64,000 nucleotides of DNA from JBCBSZ01 sp039185015 (GTDB lineage Bacteria > Actinomycetota > Acidimicrobiia > Acidimicrobiales > Poriferisodalaceae), in assembly GCA_039185015.1 (NCBI GenBank), contig JBCDAU010000003.1, positions 1-64,000 of the forward strand, read 5' to 3'. Made by a program: the position numbers and the translations under genes. This document shows positions 16,025 through 24,894 of the stretch, piece by piece. The notes beneath the pieces are model-generated. The model worked only from the letters and a program-made list of their open reading frames with translations. It had not been told where the DNA came from and made no database searches. Numbering within the stretch: the first letter of the stretch is position 1; each line of letters opens with the position of its first letter.

Positions 16025-17282
16025 CCGTCTCGGCCATGCGCCGGTGGAGCGCCCGCCGGAACTGCAGCCACCAGACCGCCGTGCCGGCGACCTGCCCGAC
16101 GGCGAGACCGGTGACGGCGCCGGTGGCCCCGGACCAGGCGGCACCGACGGTCCCCAGCACCAGCAGCGCGACACCGACGCTGACCCTCGCAGCGAGGCCG
16201 GCGCGGGCCGCGCCGAGAGCCCTGATGCCCGTCAGCGCCCCGAGCGACACGCCGGACGCGGCGACGGTGATCGTGACGAGCGGGATGATCTCCCGGCTCT
16301 CCTCCCAGCTGTCGCCGAGCACCGCCGACCCGAGGCCGTCCGGGGCGAGGTAGATCACCGTCCCCCACGTCACCGCCAGACCTGCCGTGACGGCGGCGAT
16401 CGCCGCGGTGCGCCGGGCGAGTCGATCGAGACCGCCATGCGACGCCGAGTGGCCGAGCTCGGCGACGAGGGTGCCCGCCGCGCCCTGGAAGATCGTGTTG
16501 AGCGGCGACATCAGGGCGTTGGCGCCCCGCATCGCACCGGTGACGGCCAGGCCGGCTGCGGCCGAGATCGAGAAGGTGCGGACCTGGGCGAGGCCGGTGG
16601 AGGCGAAGGACTCGCCGAAGAAGTAGGGGGCGAGGTCTCGCCCGGCCCGCAGCCAGGTTCGCCGACCGTGCCCCGACAGACGGAGGCGGAGGACCCGCGT
16701 CGCCCACAGCGCTGCGGCGGCTCCGGCGACACCCCAGGCGAGGATGAGCCGCGCCGCATCCGGACCCGTGGCGATCACCACGCCGAAGGTCGGGATCTGC
16801 ACCAGCGCCCAGGTGAGATCCGAGCCGAACGCGAGGCGCCCGCTCCGCCGGGAGAAGGCGACGTAGCGGTTCGCGTCCTGGAGCATGACGAGCGGGAGGA
16901 CGACGCCGAGCGCGGCCAACGGCGGCCCCAGGGTTCCGCCGACCAGCGAGCCGACGATCACCAGCACGATGCCGCCGAGCACCCCGCACAGCAGCGCGAA
17001 CGCCACGCACGGGCCCTCCAGGCGCTCCGGTTCGGCATCGGCCTCGTTGGCGAGCACGACCAGCACCTCACCGGTGAGCGCCCGGATCAGGCCCTGGAGC
17101 AGATAGAACGCCGACATCGCGACGGCGAAGGAACCGAAGCCCTCCTGTGAGGTGTAGCGGGCGACCACCAGGACCACCGCGAGGTTCGTGGCGCTGTAGA
17201 GGGCCTGGTCGGCGAGGCCCCACGAGATGTTGCGGGCGGCACGACCGGCGGCCAGCGCTCGAACCCGATCGGTGATGGTCAC
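16005..17282 (-). CDS. Wzx-like polysaccharide flippase
   Basis: I chose the GTG at 17282 (GGGGTCGAGG upstream) because the longer frame has an improbable Cys/Arg-rich leader. The protein has 425 aa and about 12 hydrophobic helices, beginning RNISWGLADQALYSATNLA and including VVARYTSQEGFGSFAVAMS, the typical opening of MATE/PST-type flippases. The family moves undecaprenyl-linked oligosaccharides across the membrane. It is the second flippase domain in the locus, besides the Wzx-Wzy fusion. It is convergent with the beta-rich hypothetical gene and divergent from a GT4 gene. Confidence 0.85.
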   Translation of the reverse strand: MTITDRVRALAAGRAARNISWGLADQALYSATNLAVVLVVARYTSQEGFGSFAVAMSAFYLLQGLIRALTGEVLVVLANEADAEPERLEGPCVAFALLCGVLGGIVLVIVGSLVGGTLGPPLAALGVVLPLVMLQDANRYVAFSRRSGRLAFGSDLTWALVQIPTFGVVIATGPDAARLILAWGVAGAAAALWATRVLRLRLSGHGRRTWLRAGRDLAPYFFGESFASTGLAQVRTFSISAAAGLAVTGAMRGANALMSPLNTIFQGAAGTLVAELGHSASHGGLDRLARRTAAIAAVTAGLAVTWGTVIYLAPDGLGSAVLGDSWEESREIIPLVTITVAASGVSLGALTGIRALGAARAGLAARVSVGVALLVLGTVGAAWSGATGAVTGLAVGQVAGTAVWWLQFRRALHRRMAETVSPSTD

Positions 17283-17481
17283 GTCCTCGACCCCGGTCCG
17301 CGTCGCCCGGATGCTAGGCACAGCGGTGGTCGCGGTGCGCCGGGCACACCCCGATGCTCCCACACACCGTGTCGCTACGAGCGAGGAGAGCGCGGATCCT
17401 CCGGCGCGCGACGACGGCGGTCCGTAGCATCTCTGGACCGGTGGTGAACGAACGGTGCACGGCGGGGGAGCACGCAACGGG

Positions 17482-18672
17482 ATGAAGGTGGTGATGAGCG
17501 CCTACTCCTGCGAGCCAGGAGGCGGTTCCGAGGACGGGGTGGGCTGGGCGTTCGCGTGCGCCGCCGCAGCTCGCCACGACGTCTGGCTGGTCACGCGTCG
17601 GAACAACCTCGCCGCGATCCGCGCGGCGCTCGCCGCCGACCCCGACCTCCGGCTCCACCCGATCGGGATCGACCTCCCCCGGTGGGCGGCCTTCTGGAAG
17701 CGCGGGCTGCGAGGTCACCGTCCGTACTACCTGCTGTGGCAGCGGCTCGCTCGCCGCGAGATCACCGCGCTCCACCGTCGCGTCGGCTTCGACGTCGCCC
17801 ACCACGCGACCTTCGCCTCCGACTCCTTCCCTGCGGGGGCGATCGGCATCGACGACCTGCCGTCGGTCTGGGGACCCGTCGGCGGTGCGCAACGAATGCC
17901 TCGATCGCAGTGGCGCGAGGTCGGCCTGTTCGGCGCCGTGTCCGAGCTCAACCGGACCCTCACCCTGGGCGCCCTCCGTCGATGGTTCGGTCGTCGAACG
18001 GCTGCCGCCGCGGACGTCGTCGTGGCGCTCAACCGGGAGGCCGCGGCCTCCGTGGGCTCGGCTGCCGGCGCCGAGATCCGGCCCAACGTCGCCCTGGACA
18101 TGCGTGCGCTCCCGGTCCGGGCCCCGGACCGGCACGGTGGACGCCGTGCCGTGTTCACCGGTCGACTCCTCGCCTGGAAGGGCCCGGCCATCGCGGTGGC
18201 CGCGCTCGCCCGCCCCGGCGCCGAGGACTGGACGCTCGACCTCTACGGCGACGGTCCCGAGCACGATCGCATCCAGCGGATCGCCGAGCGCGAGGGCGTC
18301 ACCGACCGGGTCAGGCTCCATGGCAAGCGCCCACGCGACGAGGTGCTGCAGGCGGTCGCCGACGCCGACGCGCTCGTGCACCCGGCACTGCACGACTCGT
18401 CGCCCTGGAGCGTCGGCGAGGCGGTGGCGATAGGCACCCCCGTGGTCTGCCTCGACATCGGCGGCCCGCCGCTCATCCTCGACGGCCGACCCGGCGTGGT
18501 GATCGACGCCGACGCCGACCTGCCGTCGGCTGTCGCCGAGGCGCTCGCCGGGCTCGCCGGCACCCGCGGCGAGCCGACCGGCCGGTGGTCCCAGGACCAG
18601 CTCGTCGACGACCTCGACCGCTGGTACATCGAGGCGCGACGAACCTCCGCGGAGGCAGCGCCGTGCGCCTGA
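17482..18672 (+). CDS. Glycosyltransferase family 4
   Basis: I chose the ATG at 17482 because it begins directly with MKVVMSAYSCEPGGGSEDGV, the N-terminal strand and glycine-rich loop of GT4 enzymes. A GTG 27 nt upstream is an alternative. The 396-aa protein keeps the C-terminal donor site: AVFTGRLLAWKGPAIAVAAL, LYGDGPEHDRIQ, VRLHGKRPRDEVL and SPWSVGEAVAIGTPVVCLD. The last segment carries the glutamate that contacts the nucleotide-sugar ribose. It overlaps the next glycosyltransferase gene by 10 nt. The sugar donor is unknown. Confidence 0.9.
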   Translation: MKVVMSAYSCEPGGGSEDGVGWAFACAAAARHDVWLVTRRNNLAAIRAALAADPDLRLHPIGIDLPRWAAFWKRGLRGHRPYYLLWQRLARREITALHRRVGFDVAHHATFASDSFPAGAIGIDDLPSVWGPVGGAQRMPRSQWREVGLFGAVSELNRTLTLGALRRWFGRRTAAAADVVVALNREAAASVGSAAGAEIRPNVALDMRALPVRAPDRHGGRRAVFTGRLLAWKGPAIAVAALARPGAEDWTLDLYGDGPEHDRIQRIAEREGVTDRVRLHGKRPRDEVLQAVADADALVHPALHDSSPWSVGEAVAIGTPVVCLDIGGPPLILDGRPGVVIDADADLPSAVAEALAGLAGTRGEPTGRWSQDQLVDDLDRWYIEARRTSAEAAPCA

Positions 18673-19895
18673 CGCTCTTCTACGACCACCTGCTGGACCC
18701 GGTCGGAGGTGCGCCCGTCGGCCTCCACCACCTGCTGCGCGCGCTCCCGGACGACGCCGAGGTGAGCGTGTGGGCCCGTCGACGAGCCGAGGCCGAACCC
18801 GATCTCGGCGCGAGCACGGTGCGGCGCTACGACAGCACGGCCGAGCTCCACCGTCAGCTCGGCGCCTGGCTCGACGAGGACCGTCCGGACGTCGTCATCG
18901 TCATCGGCTTCTACATCCCGGCCAACCCACCCGTCGCCGCGCGGCTGCGACGCGCCGGCGTCCCGTTCGTCGTCGCTCCGCTCGGCCAGCTCGCCACCAG
19001 CACGATGGACGGACGGGTCTTCAGCCAGGGCTGCGACGTCGGGGACCTCGAGCAGCAGACCCTCAACCTCGACAACGCCCTCGACCGGATCCGCGACCGG
19101 ACCAGCCCGGCGATCAAGCGGCTCTACACCCTCGGCGCCGGTCGGCCCATGCTCGCCGCAGCCGCTGCGGCGGCAGCCATGTCCGAGATCGAGGCCGCCG
19201 AGATCCACGCCGTCGACCCCGACACCACCATCGTCCGACTGCCGTGGGGGGTCGACACGGCCACGCTCGTCGACGAGCCCGACGACGAGCTCGAGCTCTG
19301 GACCGACGACGACCGGACACGACTGATCGTGTGGTCCCGACTCGACTGGTACTTCAAGGGCCTCGACCGGGTGCTCGCCGCAACCGACGCCGCTGCCCGA
19401 ACGACGGGGACCGCCCCGTTCCGGGTCCTGCTCTGCGGGCCCGACTACCGCGGCGGCTCGAACCTCGCCCGGGAGGCGGCCACCACCAACGCCGCCGACA
19501 TCGCCGTCGCGTCGACCGGTGAGTACACGCCGGGCAGCAAGCGCCCACTGCGGGAGGCCGACGGCGCCGTGCTGCTCTCCCGCTGGGACGGTTCACCGAG
19601 GGCATTGCGGGAGGCGGTCCACTTCGGCCTCCCGCTGCTCGTCTCGCCGGCCACGCACTTCGCCGACCTGGTCGAGTCGACGGGCGCAGGCATCGTGGTC
19701 GACGATCCCGAGGACGTGGAGGCCGGTGCGACCGCCGTCGCCGAGTTCGTCGACGGGATCCGGTCCGGCCGCTTCCGACCCGGTGTCGAGCGACTCGCCC
19801 ACACCCTCGACTGGACGACGATCGGACGCGACCTCGTCGATCAGCTCGCCACGCTCGCCCCGGTCCGACGCCGGCGCACGCAGGCCGCTCAGTGA
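18663..19895 (+). CDS. Glycosyltransferase (GT4-like, GT-B fold)
   Basis: The GTG at 18663 has GGAGG 8 nt upstream and overlaps the previous gene by 10 nt, giving 410 aa. The N-terminal domain begins VRLTLFYDHLLDPVGGAPVG and contains PDVVIVIGFYIPA. The C-terminal domain has LIVWSRLDWYFKGLDRVLAA, RVLLCGPDYRGGSNL and GSPRALREAVHFGLPLLVS, where the glutamate of the EX7E motif is present. It probably adds a sugar to the same repeat unit as its neighbour. Its end overlaps the convergent nucleotidyltransferase-like gene by 7 bp. Confidence 0.85.
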   Translation: MRLTLFYDHLLDPVGGAPVGLHHLLRALPDDAEVSVWARRRAEAEPDLGASTVRRYDSTAELHRQLGAWLDEDRPDVVIVIGFYIPANPPVAARLRRAGVPFVVAPLGQLATSTMDGRVFSQGCDVGDLEQQTLNLDNALDRIRDRTSPAIKRLYTLGAGRPMLAAAAAAAAMSEIEAAEIHAVDPDTTIVRLPWGVDTATLVDEPDDELELWTDDDRTRLIVWSRLDWYFKGLDRVLAATDAAARTTGTAPFRVLLCGPDYRGGSNLAREAATTNAADIAVASTGEYTPGSKRPLREADGAVLLSRWDGSPRALREAVHFGLPLLVSPATHFADLVESTGAGIVVDDPEDVEAGATAVAEFVDGIRSGRFRPGVERLAHTLDWTTIGRDLVDQLATLAPVRRRRTQAAQ

Positions 19896-20818
19896 CGACG
19901 GAGATGCCGCCGAGCGCGCCGCTCCAACTCACCCACGACCGAGTCCCACCGCTCGTCGGGGTCGGTGGTGGCGCCGACCTGCGCTACGAGCGACCGCAGC
20001 CACGGACGTGGACGACCGGCGAGGAGCACGACCGACCCGCTCCAGGCGGACGCTCCTCCGCGTGCGGGGAGCTCGGTCGCAGCGACCACGCGGACGTCGC
20101 GCAGCACGCGACCGAGGTCGGCCGCGATCGGTGCGAGCTCGTCGACCGTCGCGTCGACGGCGATGATCGTGCCCGTCGGTCGGACCAGGCGGCCGGCGAG
20201 CCGAACGGCGGTCACCACACCCCGCTGGAGCCGGAGCGCCGCTCGATGGAGGGCGCCGGGCTCGGTGCCCCGGAGCGCCGCCCGCGCCTCCACGGCGCCG
20301 AAGCGACTGAAGATCTCGTCGACCCGACGGTCCAGCGCCGGTGCTCGCTCGTCGTCGACGGCGGCACCGATCGCGGCGACCGCCGTCATGTCGCCCTTGG
20401 CCCGGCGCTTTCGCAACAGGTAGAGGGTGAGGTCGTCGTCACCGATCCGCCACCATCGATCGCCCCGGACGCGCCCGTCGATCAACGGCACGGGCAAGAA
20501 CCCGTACCGGCCGCGCCCGTGCGGATCGAACGCCAGGTCGACCTGCGCGCCGTCGCCCCGCTCCGGACCGACGAAGAACAGGGTCGAGGTGGACCAGTCG
20601 TAGGGCCAGTGCTGGACGAGGCGGATGCCCCGGTCCCGAAGCCCGTCGAGATGGGGCTCGACCACCTCGCGAGCCGGGCGATCGACGACCAGATCGACGT
20701 CGCTGATGTCGCGCCCCGCCGCGAGATCGTCCTCGCGGTGCAGGATCGCGTAGCCGACGCCCGATCGGTCGATCTCGTCGACCACCGCCGCGGCCACCTC
20801 CGGGGCGCTCGTGGCCAT
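19889..20818 (-). CDS. Nucleotidyltransferase-like protein
   Basis: I chose the ATG at 20818 (GAGGAG upstream), giving 309 aa. Near the N-terminus YAILHREDDLAAGRDISDVDLVVDRP resembles the nucleotidyltransferase core in which SDxDL carries metal-binding aspartates, as in NTP_transf_5-type proteins. A long Arg/Ala-rich helical middle follows, and a C-terminal region with GTIIAVDATVDEL and GSVVLLAGRPRPWLRSL. The substrate is unknown. In this locus it sits near two APH-fold kinases and a thymidylate-kinase-like fusion, so it may belong to a nucleotide- or sugar-activating set. It is divergent from the polymerase gene. Confidence 0.65.
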   Translation of the reverse strand: MATSAPEVAAAVVDEIDRSGVGYAILHREDDLAAGRDISDVDLVVDRPAREVVEPHLDGLRDRGIRLVQHWPYDWSTSTLFFVGPERGDGAQVDLAFDPHGRGRYGFLPVPLIDGRVRGDRWWRIGDDDLTLYLLRKRRAKGDMTAVAAIGAAVDDERAPALDRRVDEIFSRFGAVEARAALRGTEPGALHRAALRLQRGVVTAVRLAGRLVRPTGTIIAVDATVDELAPIAADLGRVLRDVRVVAATELPARGGASAWSGSVVLLAGRPRPWLRSLVAQVGATTDPDERWDSVVGELERRARRHLRRH

Positions 20819-20901
20819 CGGCCGGGGCTCCTCAGGTCGTGCTCTGGTGCGGCCGCCCACCGTAGCCTGGGGCCCGTCGCGACCATCGGGGGGCGGCGAC
20901 G

Positions 20902-22353
20902 GTGACGGCACTGGTTCTCACGCAGCGCATCACCTCGACGCGGTGGGGCACCAGCGCCCTCACCGTCGGAGCGGGGGCCGTCCTCGGCTTCCTCGTCGGC
21001 GGCGGGGGTGACCTCGGGGCCATGATCGCCGTGCTGCCGCTCGCGCTGTGCATCTTCCTGGTCCCGCCGATCGCCGTCTGCATCGCCGCGGCGACCGCGC
21101 CGTGGGTGGCTCGGCTCGTCACGACCACGGGCATCGCCCCCCGCCTGATCGACTTCATCGACTTCCCGCTGGTCGTCGCCGCGCTGATCTCGGCGCTCGT
21201 GGCACGCCAGGCCGTGCGACTGCCCCGCGCGCAGGTCGACGTCCTGCGGGCGATCGCCGCCTTCGCCGGTGCGATCACGATCTCGTGGGCGCTGAACCCG
21301 AGCTCGCCGATCCGGCTGATCGCCGGCCTGCTGTTGATCATGCAGCCGCTGCTGCTGGTCGCGGCCATCATGATCGCCCCGCCCACCAGGGAGTGGCGCC
21401 GGACCGCGCTGTGGTCCTTCGGCCTGATCATGGCCGCCCAGGTGCCGGTCGCCCTCGTCCAGAACTCCCAGACGAGCGATCCCGACAACGTGAAGGGCAC
21501 GCTCTTCGACGCGAACGCCGGTCACCACGTCATGGCGGGCGGAGCGATGCTGGCGGCGTTCGTCATCGCCGCGTGCATCACCGACCGCCGTCTCGTCGTC
21601 GCCGGCGTCACCACGGCGATCGCCCTGGGCGTCATGGCCGACGGCAAGCAGGTCTTCTTCGCCGCGCCGATCGGCCTGATCGTCCTCGTGCTGTTCGCGG
21701 GACGCGGGAGCCGACGCTCCGGCTCGAACGGCGCCGCAGGCGCGATCTTCGTGCTCGTCGCCTGCGTGGTGGGACTCGTCGGCTTCGGCGCGACGGACTC
21801 GCTCGAGAGCTTCATCGAGAACACCCGCGAGACCAGAGGCGGCAAGATCGCCCTGACCGAGGCGATGATCTCGGACCTCACCGAGGACCCGCTGCAGGGC
21901 ACGTTCGGGTTCGGGCCCGGGTCGACGGTGTCGCGCTTCGGCTACCTGAGCTCGGTGCTCATCACCGAGGGCAACCCGATCGAGGCGCTCGGGATCGGAC
22001 CGGGTGCGCGCACCGTCGAGTACGACGAGCTGACCGCCGGATCGGGGTTCATCGGCGAGTCCTCGTTCAGCTCGGGCCAGTCGTCGTTGCTCGGCGTGCT
22101 CGGCGACTTCGGGTTCCTCGGCGCGCTCACGTTCGCTGCGGTCGTCCTCGCCCTCATGCGGGCGCTGTGGCAGGTCAGCGATCCGCTCGCCGGGGCGGCC
22201 GCAGCCGGTTGGGCGATGCTCCTCCCGCTCGGCTTCATCTTCGACTGGCTCGAACAGCCACCGTTCACCCTCAGCCTGGCGCTGCTCACCGGTCTGGCCT
22301 TGACCGCCGTGCACGAGGAGCGGGCACACGACGAGGCGGTGTCGACGTCGTGA
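20902..22353 (+). CDS. Wzy-like O-antigen/EPS polymerase
   Basis: The GTG start follows a GGGGGGCGGCG ribosome binding site. The protein has 483 aa and about 11-12 hydrophobic helices. A large extracytoplasmic loop (about 290-400) holds GGKIALTEAMISDL and FGFGPGSTVSRF, followed by GQSSLLGVLGDFGFLGALTF, the conserved loop-helix of O-antigen polymerases/ligases. It would join lipid-linked repeat units on the outer face of the membrane. It is a free polymerase in addition to the one fused to a flippase, which suggests that the locus makes more than one polymer. Confidence 0.82.
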   Translation: MTALVLTQRITSTRWGTSALTVGAGAVLGFLVGGGGDLGAMIAVLPLALCIFLVPPIAVCIAAATAPWVARLVTTTGIAPRLIDFIDFPLVVAALISALVARQAVRLPRAQVDVLRAIAAFAGAITISWALNPSSPIRLIAGLLLIMQPLLLVAAIMIAPPTREWRRTALWSFGLIMAAQVPVALVQNSQTSDPDNVKGTLFDANAGHHVMAGGAMLAAFVIAACITDRRLVVAGVTTAIALGVMADGKQVFFAAPIGLIVLVLFAGRGSRRSGSNGAAGAIFVLVACVVGLVGFGATDSLESFIENTRETRGGKIALTEAMISDLTEDPLQGTFGFGPGSTVSRFGYLSSVLITEGNPIEALGIGPGARTVEYDELTAGSGFIGESSFSSGQSSLLGVLGDFGFLGALTFAAVVLALMRALWQVSDPLAGAAAAGWAMLLPLGFIFDWLEQPPFTLSLALLTGLALTAVHEERAHDEAVSTS

Positions 22354-22370
22354 CCCCCCGCCCGCTCCCC

Positions 22371-23537
22371 TCAGCTGGCGCCGCTGACCTCGCCGTACAG
22401 CTCGACCAGCCGCTCGACGGCCCGGTCGGGGTGATGGCGTCGCTCGTAGCGCTCCCGGGCCGCGACCCCTCTGGATGCCAGATCCTCGGCGGTGGTCGCC
22501 GCGGCAGCTCGCAGACCGGCTTCGAGTCCGTCCACGGTCGGATCGACGACCCAGCCGGTCGCCTCCCCCACCACGTCGACCAACCCACCGATCCGGGTCG
22601 CGAGGACGGCGCGACCGTGGGCGAGTGCCTCGGTCGCGGAGAGGGTCGCGGGCTCGTTCCACAGCGACGGCACGACCGCGAAGGCCGCCCTGCGCAGCTC
22701 ACGCTGCACGCGGTCGGCGTCGACCAGGCCGATCAGGTCGATCCTGGGGTCGCCGCCGACCTCGCGTTCGAGCTGCGCTCGGTCGGGACCGTCACCGGCG
22801 ATGGTGAGTCGGAGGTCGAGATCGGTGCGACGCAGCGCCCGGACCAATGCGAGCGCCCCCTTCTGGCGCTCGATGCGGCCGGTGAACAGCGCACCGCTCC
22901 CGGGCAGCACCGGAGGACCCGGATCGACGATCGAGTTCCAGCGCACGTCGACGCGATCGGCAGGCGCCACGTCGTGCTCGACGAGCCAGCGGGCGACGAA
23001 GGGGCTGACGGCGAGGAAGCGATCGACGGCACGCCACGTGCTCCGGTGCACGACCGAGCTCACGGCCAACGGCACGGAGCGGACGCGGCTGCCCTGGTAG
23101 CACCCGTGGCGGATTCCCGGCAGCGGCGAACGACCGCAGCAGGCGGTGCAGATGCGCTCGTCCCGGTAGTGGGTGCCGGCGATGCACGTCGCCCGGTAGT
23201 TGTGCACCGTCTGCACCACGGCGACGCCGCGCCGACGGGCGGTCCTGATGACCGATGGCGAGATCATCGGGAACGGGTTGTGCAGGTGGACGACATCGGG
23301 CCGGAAGCGGTCGATGACCCCACCCAGGGCTCTCGTGTCGGCGAAGGAGTGGACGGGCCGCACCCCGACCACGAGCTTGGCGGGCAGCGACATGTCGGCG
23401 ATGTCGTCGCTGGATCGCTCGTACCGCTCCACCTCGACGCCGGCGGCGCACAACCGGGCGACGTCGTCGTCGACGACCTTGTTCTCGCCCGACGGTGCCG
23501 ACGAGCGGTAGCGGTTGTGCACCACGAGGATCCGCAC
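22371..23537 (-). CDS. Glycosyltransferase family 4 with Cys-rich insert
   Basis: I chose the GTG at 23537 (GAGG upstream). The 388-aa protein opens RILVVHNRYRSSAPSGENKV, a typical GT4 start. It has a conserved Cys-containing insert, THYRDERICTACCGRSPL followed by RHGCYQGSRVRS, seen in a subgroup of GT4 enzymes. The donor site is intact: ALFTGRIERQKGALALVRAL, IAGDGPDRAQLE and PATLSATEALAHGRAVLAT. It is convergent with the polymerase gene (17 bp apart) and divergent from a co-polymerase gene. Confidence 0.9.
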   Translation of the reverse strand: MRILVVHNRYRSSAPSGENKVVDDDVARLCAAGVEVERYERSSDDIADMSLPAKLVVGVRPVHSFADTRALGGVIDRFRPDVVHLHNPFPMISPSVIRTARRRGVAVVQTVHNYRATCIAGTHYRDERICTACCGRSPLPGIRHGCYQGSRVRSVPLAVSSVVHRSTWRAVDRFLAVSPFVARWLVEHDVAPADRVDVRWNSIVDPGPPVLPGSGALFTGRIERQKGALALVRALRRTDLDLRLTIAGDGPDRAQLEREVGGDPRIDLIGLVDADRVQRELRRAAFAVVPSLWNEPATLSATEALAHGRAVLATRIGGLVDVVGEATGWVVDPTVDGLEAGLRAAAATTAEDLASRGVAARERYERRHHPDRAVERLVELYGEVSGAS

Positions 23538-23602
23538 GGGGTGGAGCCTCCCATGCTCGCGGCGACGCCTCCAGCACTCCTCGTGACCACGCGGTGGTGT
23601 CG

Positions 23603-24817
23603 GTGACCACGCGCCCGGCGCCGCCGACTCCCATGGAGATCGGGTCGCGACTGTGGCTCGCGCTCCGACGGAACCGACGTCTGGTCGCGCTGATCGCGCT
23701 CGGCGCGTTGCTCGGTGGCACGGTCCGGGTGTGGCTCGATGAACCGAGGTACCTGGCGTCGATCGACCTCGCGATCGACGCACCCGGGCTGCCCACCGAG
23801 TTCGATCCGACTGCGACCCAGCCGAGGCTCGAACGAGTGGTCCGTGCGGCCACCTCACTCGCCGACCGGGGCTCCTACCTCGACACCGGCGACGAGATCG
23901 AGCTGGTGCTCGAGGCCGAGGGCCTGTCGCCCCGCCACCGGGCAGCCGCCCGCGAACGCCGAGGGGCGGTCCGCTTCCTGGCACAGTCGAGCAGCCCGGA
24001 GACCGCGAGCCGCGCCGCCGTGCTCCACGCCACGGCCTTCCTGGACTGGCGGGTCGAGGTCAATGGAGGCGCCAGCCAGCGCCTCGCCGACCTGCTCGAG
24101 TCGCAGCGCCGAGACGCGGAGATCGAGGTCGACGCCGAGACGCCCTCGGCATCTCTGGTCCGGGCCCGGGTCGAGCGAGACGACGACCTCGCGATCCGTG
24201 CCGGCCTCGTCGACGCCCTCGACGTGGTCGCTCCGCTCACCTACTCGCTCTCGGCCGAGATCGAGGTGGTCGAGGAGACCAGCGGCCTGCGCGAGACGCT
24301 GCTCACCGAGCTGGTCTTCGCCGGGCTGTTCGCCGTCGGCCTCATCGCGGTGCGCGAGCTCAGCCGACGGGAGGTCCGCGCGGCATCGGACCTGATCGGC
24401 CAGCTGGACGTGCTGGTCGACTTCTCCGAGACACAGGCGGCTGACGCTCAGGCCCGCAGCCACCTCGCTTCGGCGATCAGCAGACGGTTGCCGCACGGCA
24501 CCGACACGGTGCAGCTCGTGCCGGCCGAGCTCGGGACGACGAGCCCGGCGGCGCTGCGCAGCATCGCCGAGACGATCGAGACCCGCTCTGGCGCGACCGT
24601 CAGGACCCGCCCGGCGATCGCCGAGAGCGGTCTCGCGGTGGCGACCGCCGCAGCCGCGGATCTCACGCTGGTCGTCGGAGTGACGGAGCGCTCGACCGTC
24701 GATTCGCTCGCCCGATCGGTGCGGTCCATCGAGGCAGCACGCGGACAGTCGGTGCAGGTCGTGATCGCTCCCGCGCGCGTCGTCGGAGCGACGGTGACGA
24801 CGGAGATGGAACGATGA
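23603..24817 (+). CDS. Wzz-like chain-length determinant with vestigial P-loop region
   Basis: I place the start at GTG 23603 (GGTGGTG upstream); ATG 23633 is an alternative with no visible ribosome binding site. The protein of about 404 aa has a transmembrane helix near 27-45 (LVALIALGALLGG), a periplasmic region with helices, and a second helix near 235-250 (VFAGLFAVGLIAV). Its cytoplasmic tail resembles a reduced BY-kinase domain: VQLVPAELGTTSPAALRSI sits where a Walker A would be but has no GK[ST], and LVVGVTERSTVDSLARSV matches the later strand-helix. It overlaps a 26-codon ORF (ATGA), which in turn overlaps the next co-polymerase. It is probably a partner of that protein. Confidence 0.75.
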   Translation: MTTRPAPPTPMEIGSRLWLALRRNRRLVALIALGALLGGTVRVWLDEPRYLASIDLAIDAPGLPTEFDPTATQPRLERVVRAATSLADRGSYLDTGDEIELVLEAEGLSPRHRAAARERRGAVRFLAQSSSPETASRAAVLHATAFLDWRVEVNGGASQRLADLLESQRRDAEIEVDAETPSASLVRARVERDDDLAIRAGLVDALDVVAPLTYSLSAEIEVVEETSGLRETLLTELVFAGLFAVGLIAVRELSRREVRAASDLIGQLDVLVDFSETQAADAQARSHLASAISRRLPHGTDTVQLVPAELGTTSPAALRSIAETIETRSGATVRTRPAIAESGLAVATAAAADLTLVVGVTERSTVDSLARSVRSIEAARGQSVQVVIAPARVVGATVTTEMER

Positions 24818-24894
24818 TCGAGCAGGCTGTGGTCCGCGGATGGGCGCGGATCGACCTCGACGATCACGAGGCGAACGGAGAGGACGAGTCGTGA
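24814..24894 (+). CDS. Putative 26-aa coupled micro-ORF
   Basis: An ATG at 24814 overlaps the stop of the upstream co-polymerase (ATGA). The frame runs 26 codons to a TGA at 24892-24894, which overlaps the GTG start of the next co-polymerase (GTGA). The peptide begins MIEQAVVRGWARIDLDDHEA and is acidic at the C-terminus. It could be a translated coupling leader, a small protein, or a by-product of spacing. The double overlap at both ends is the evidence; length and composition alone would not support it. Confidence 0.45.
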   Translation: MIEQAVVRGWARIDLDDHEANGEDES

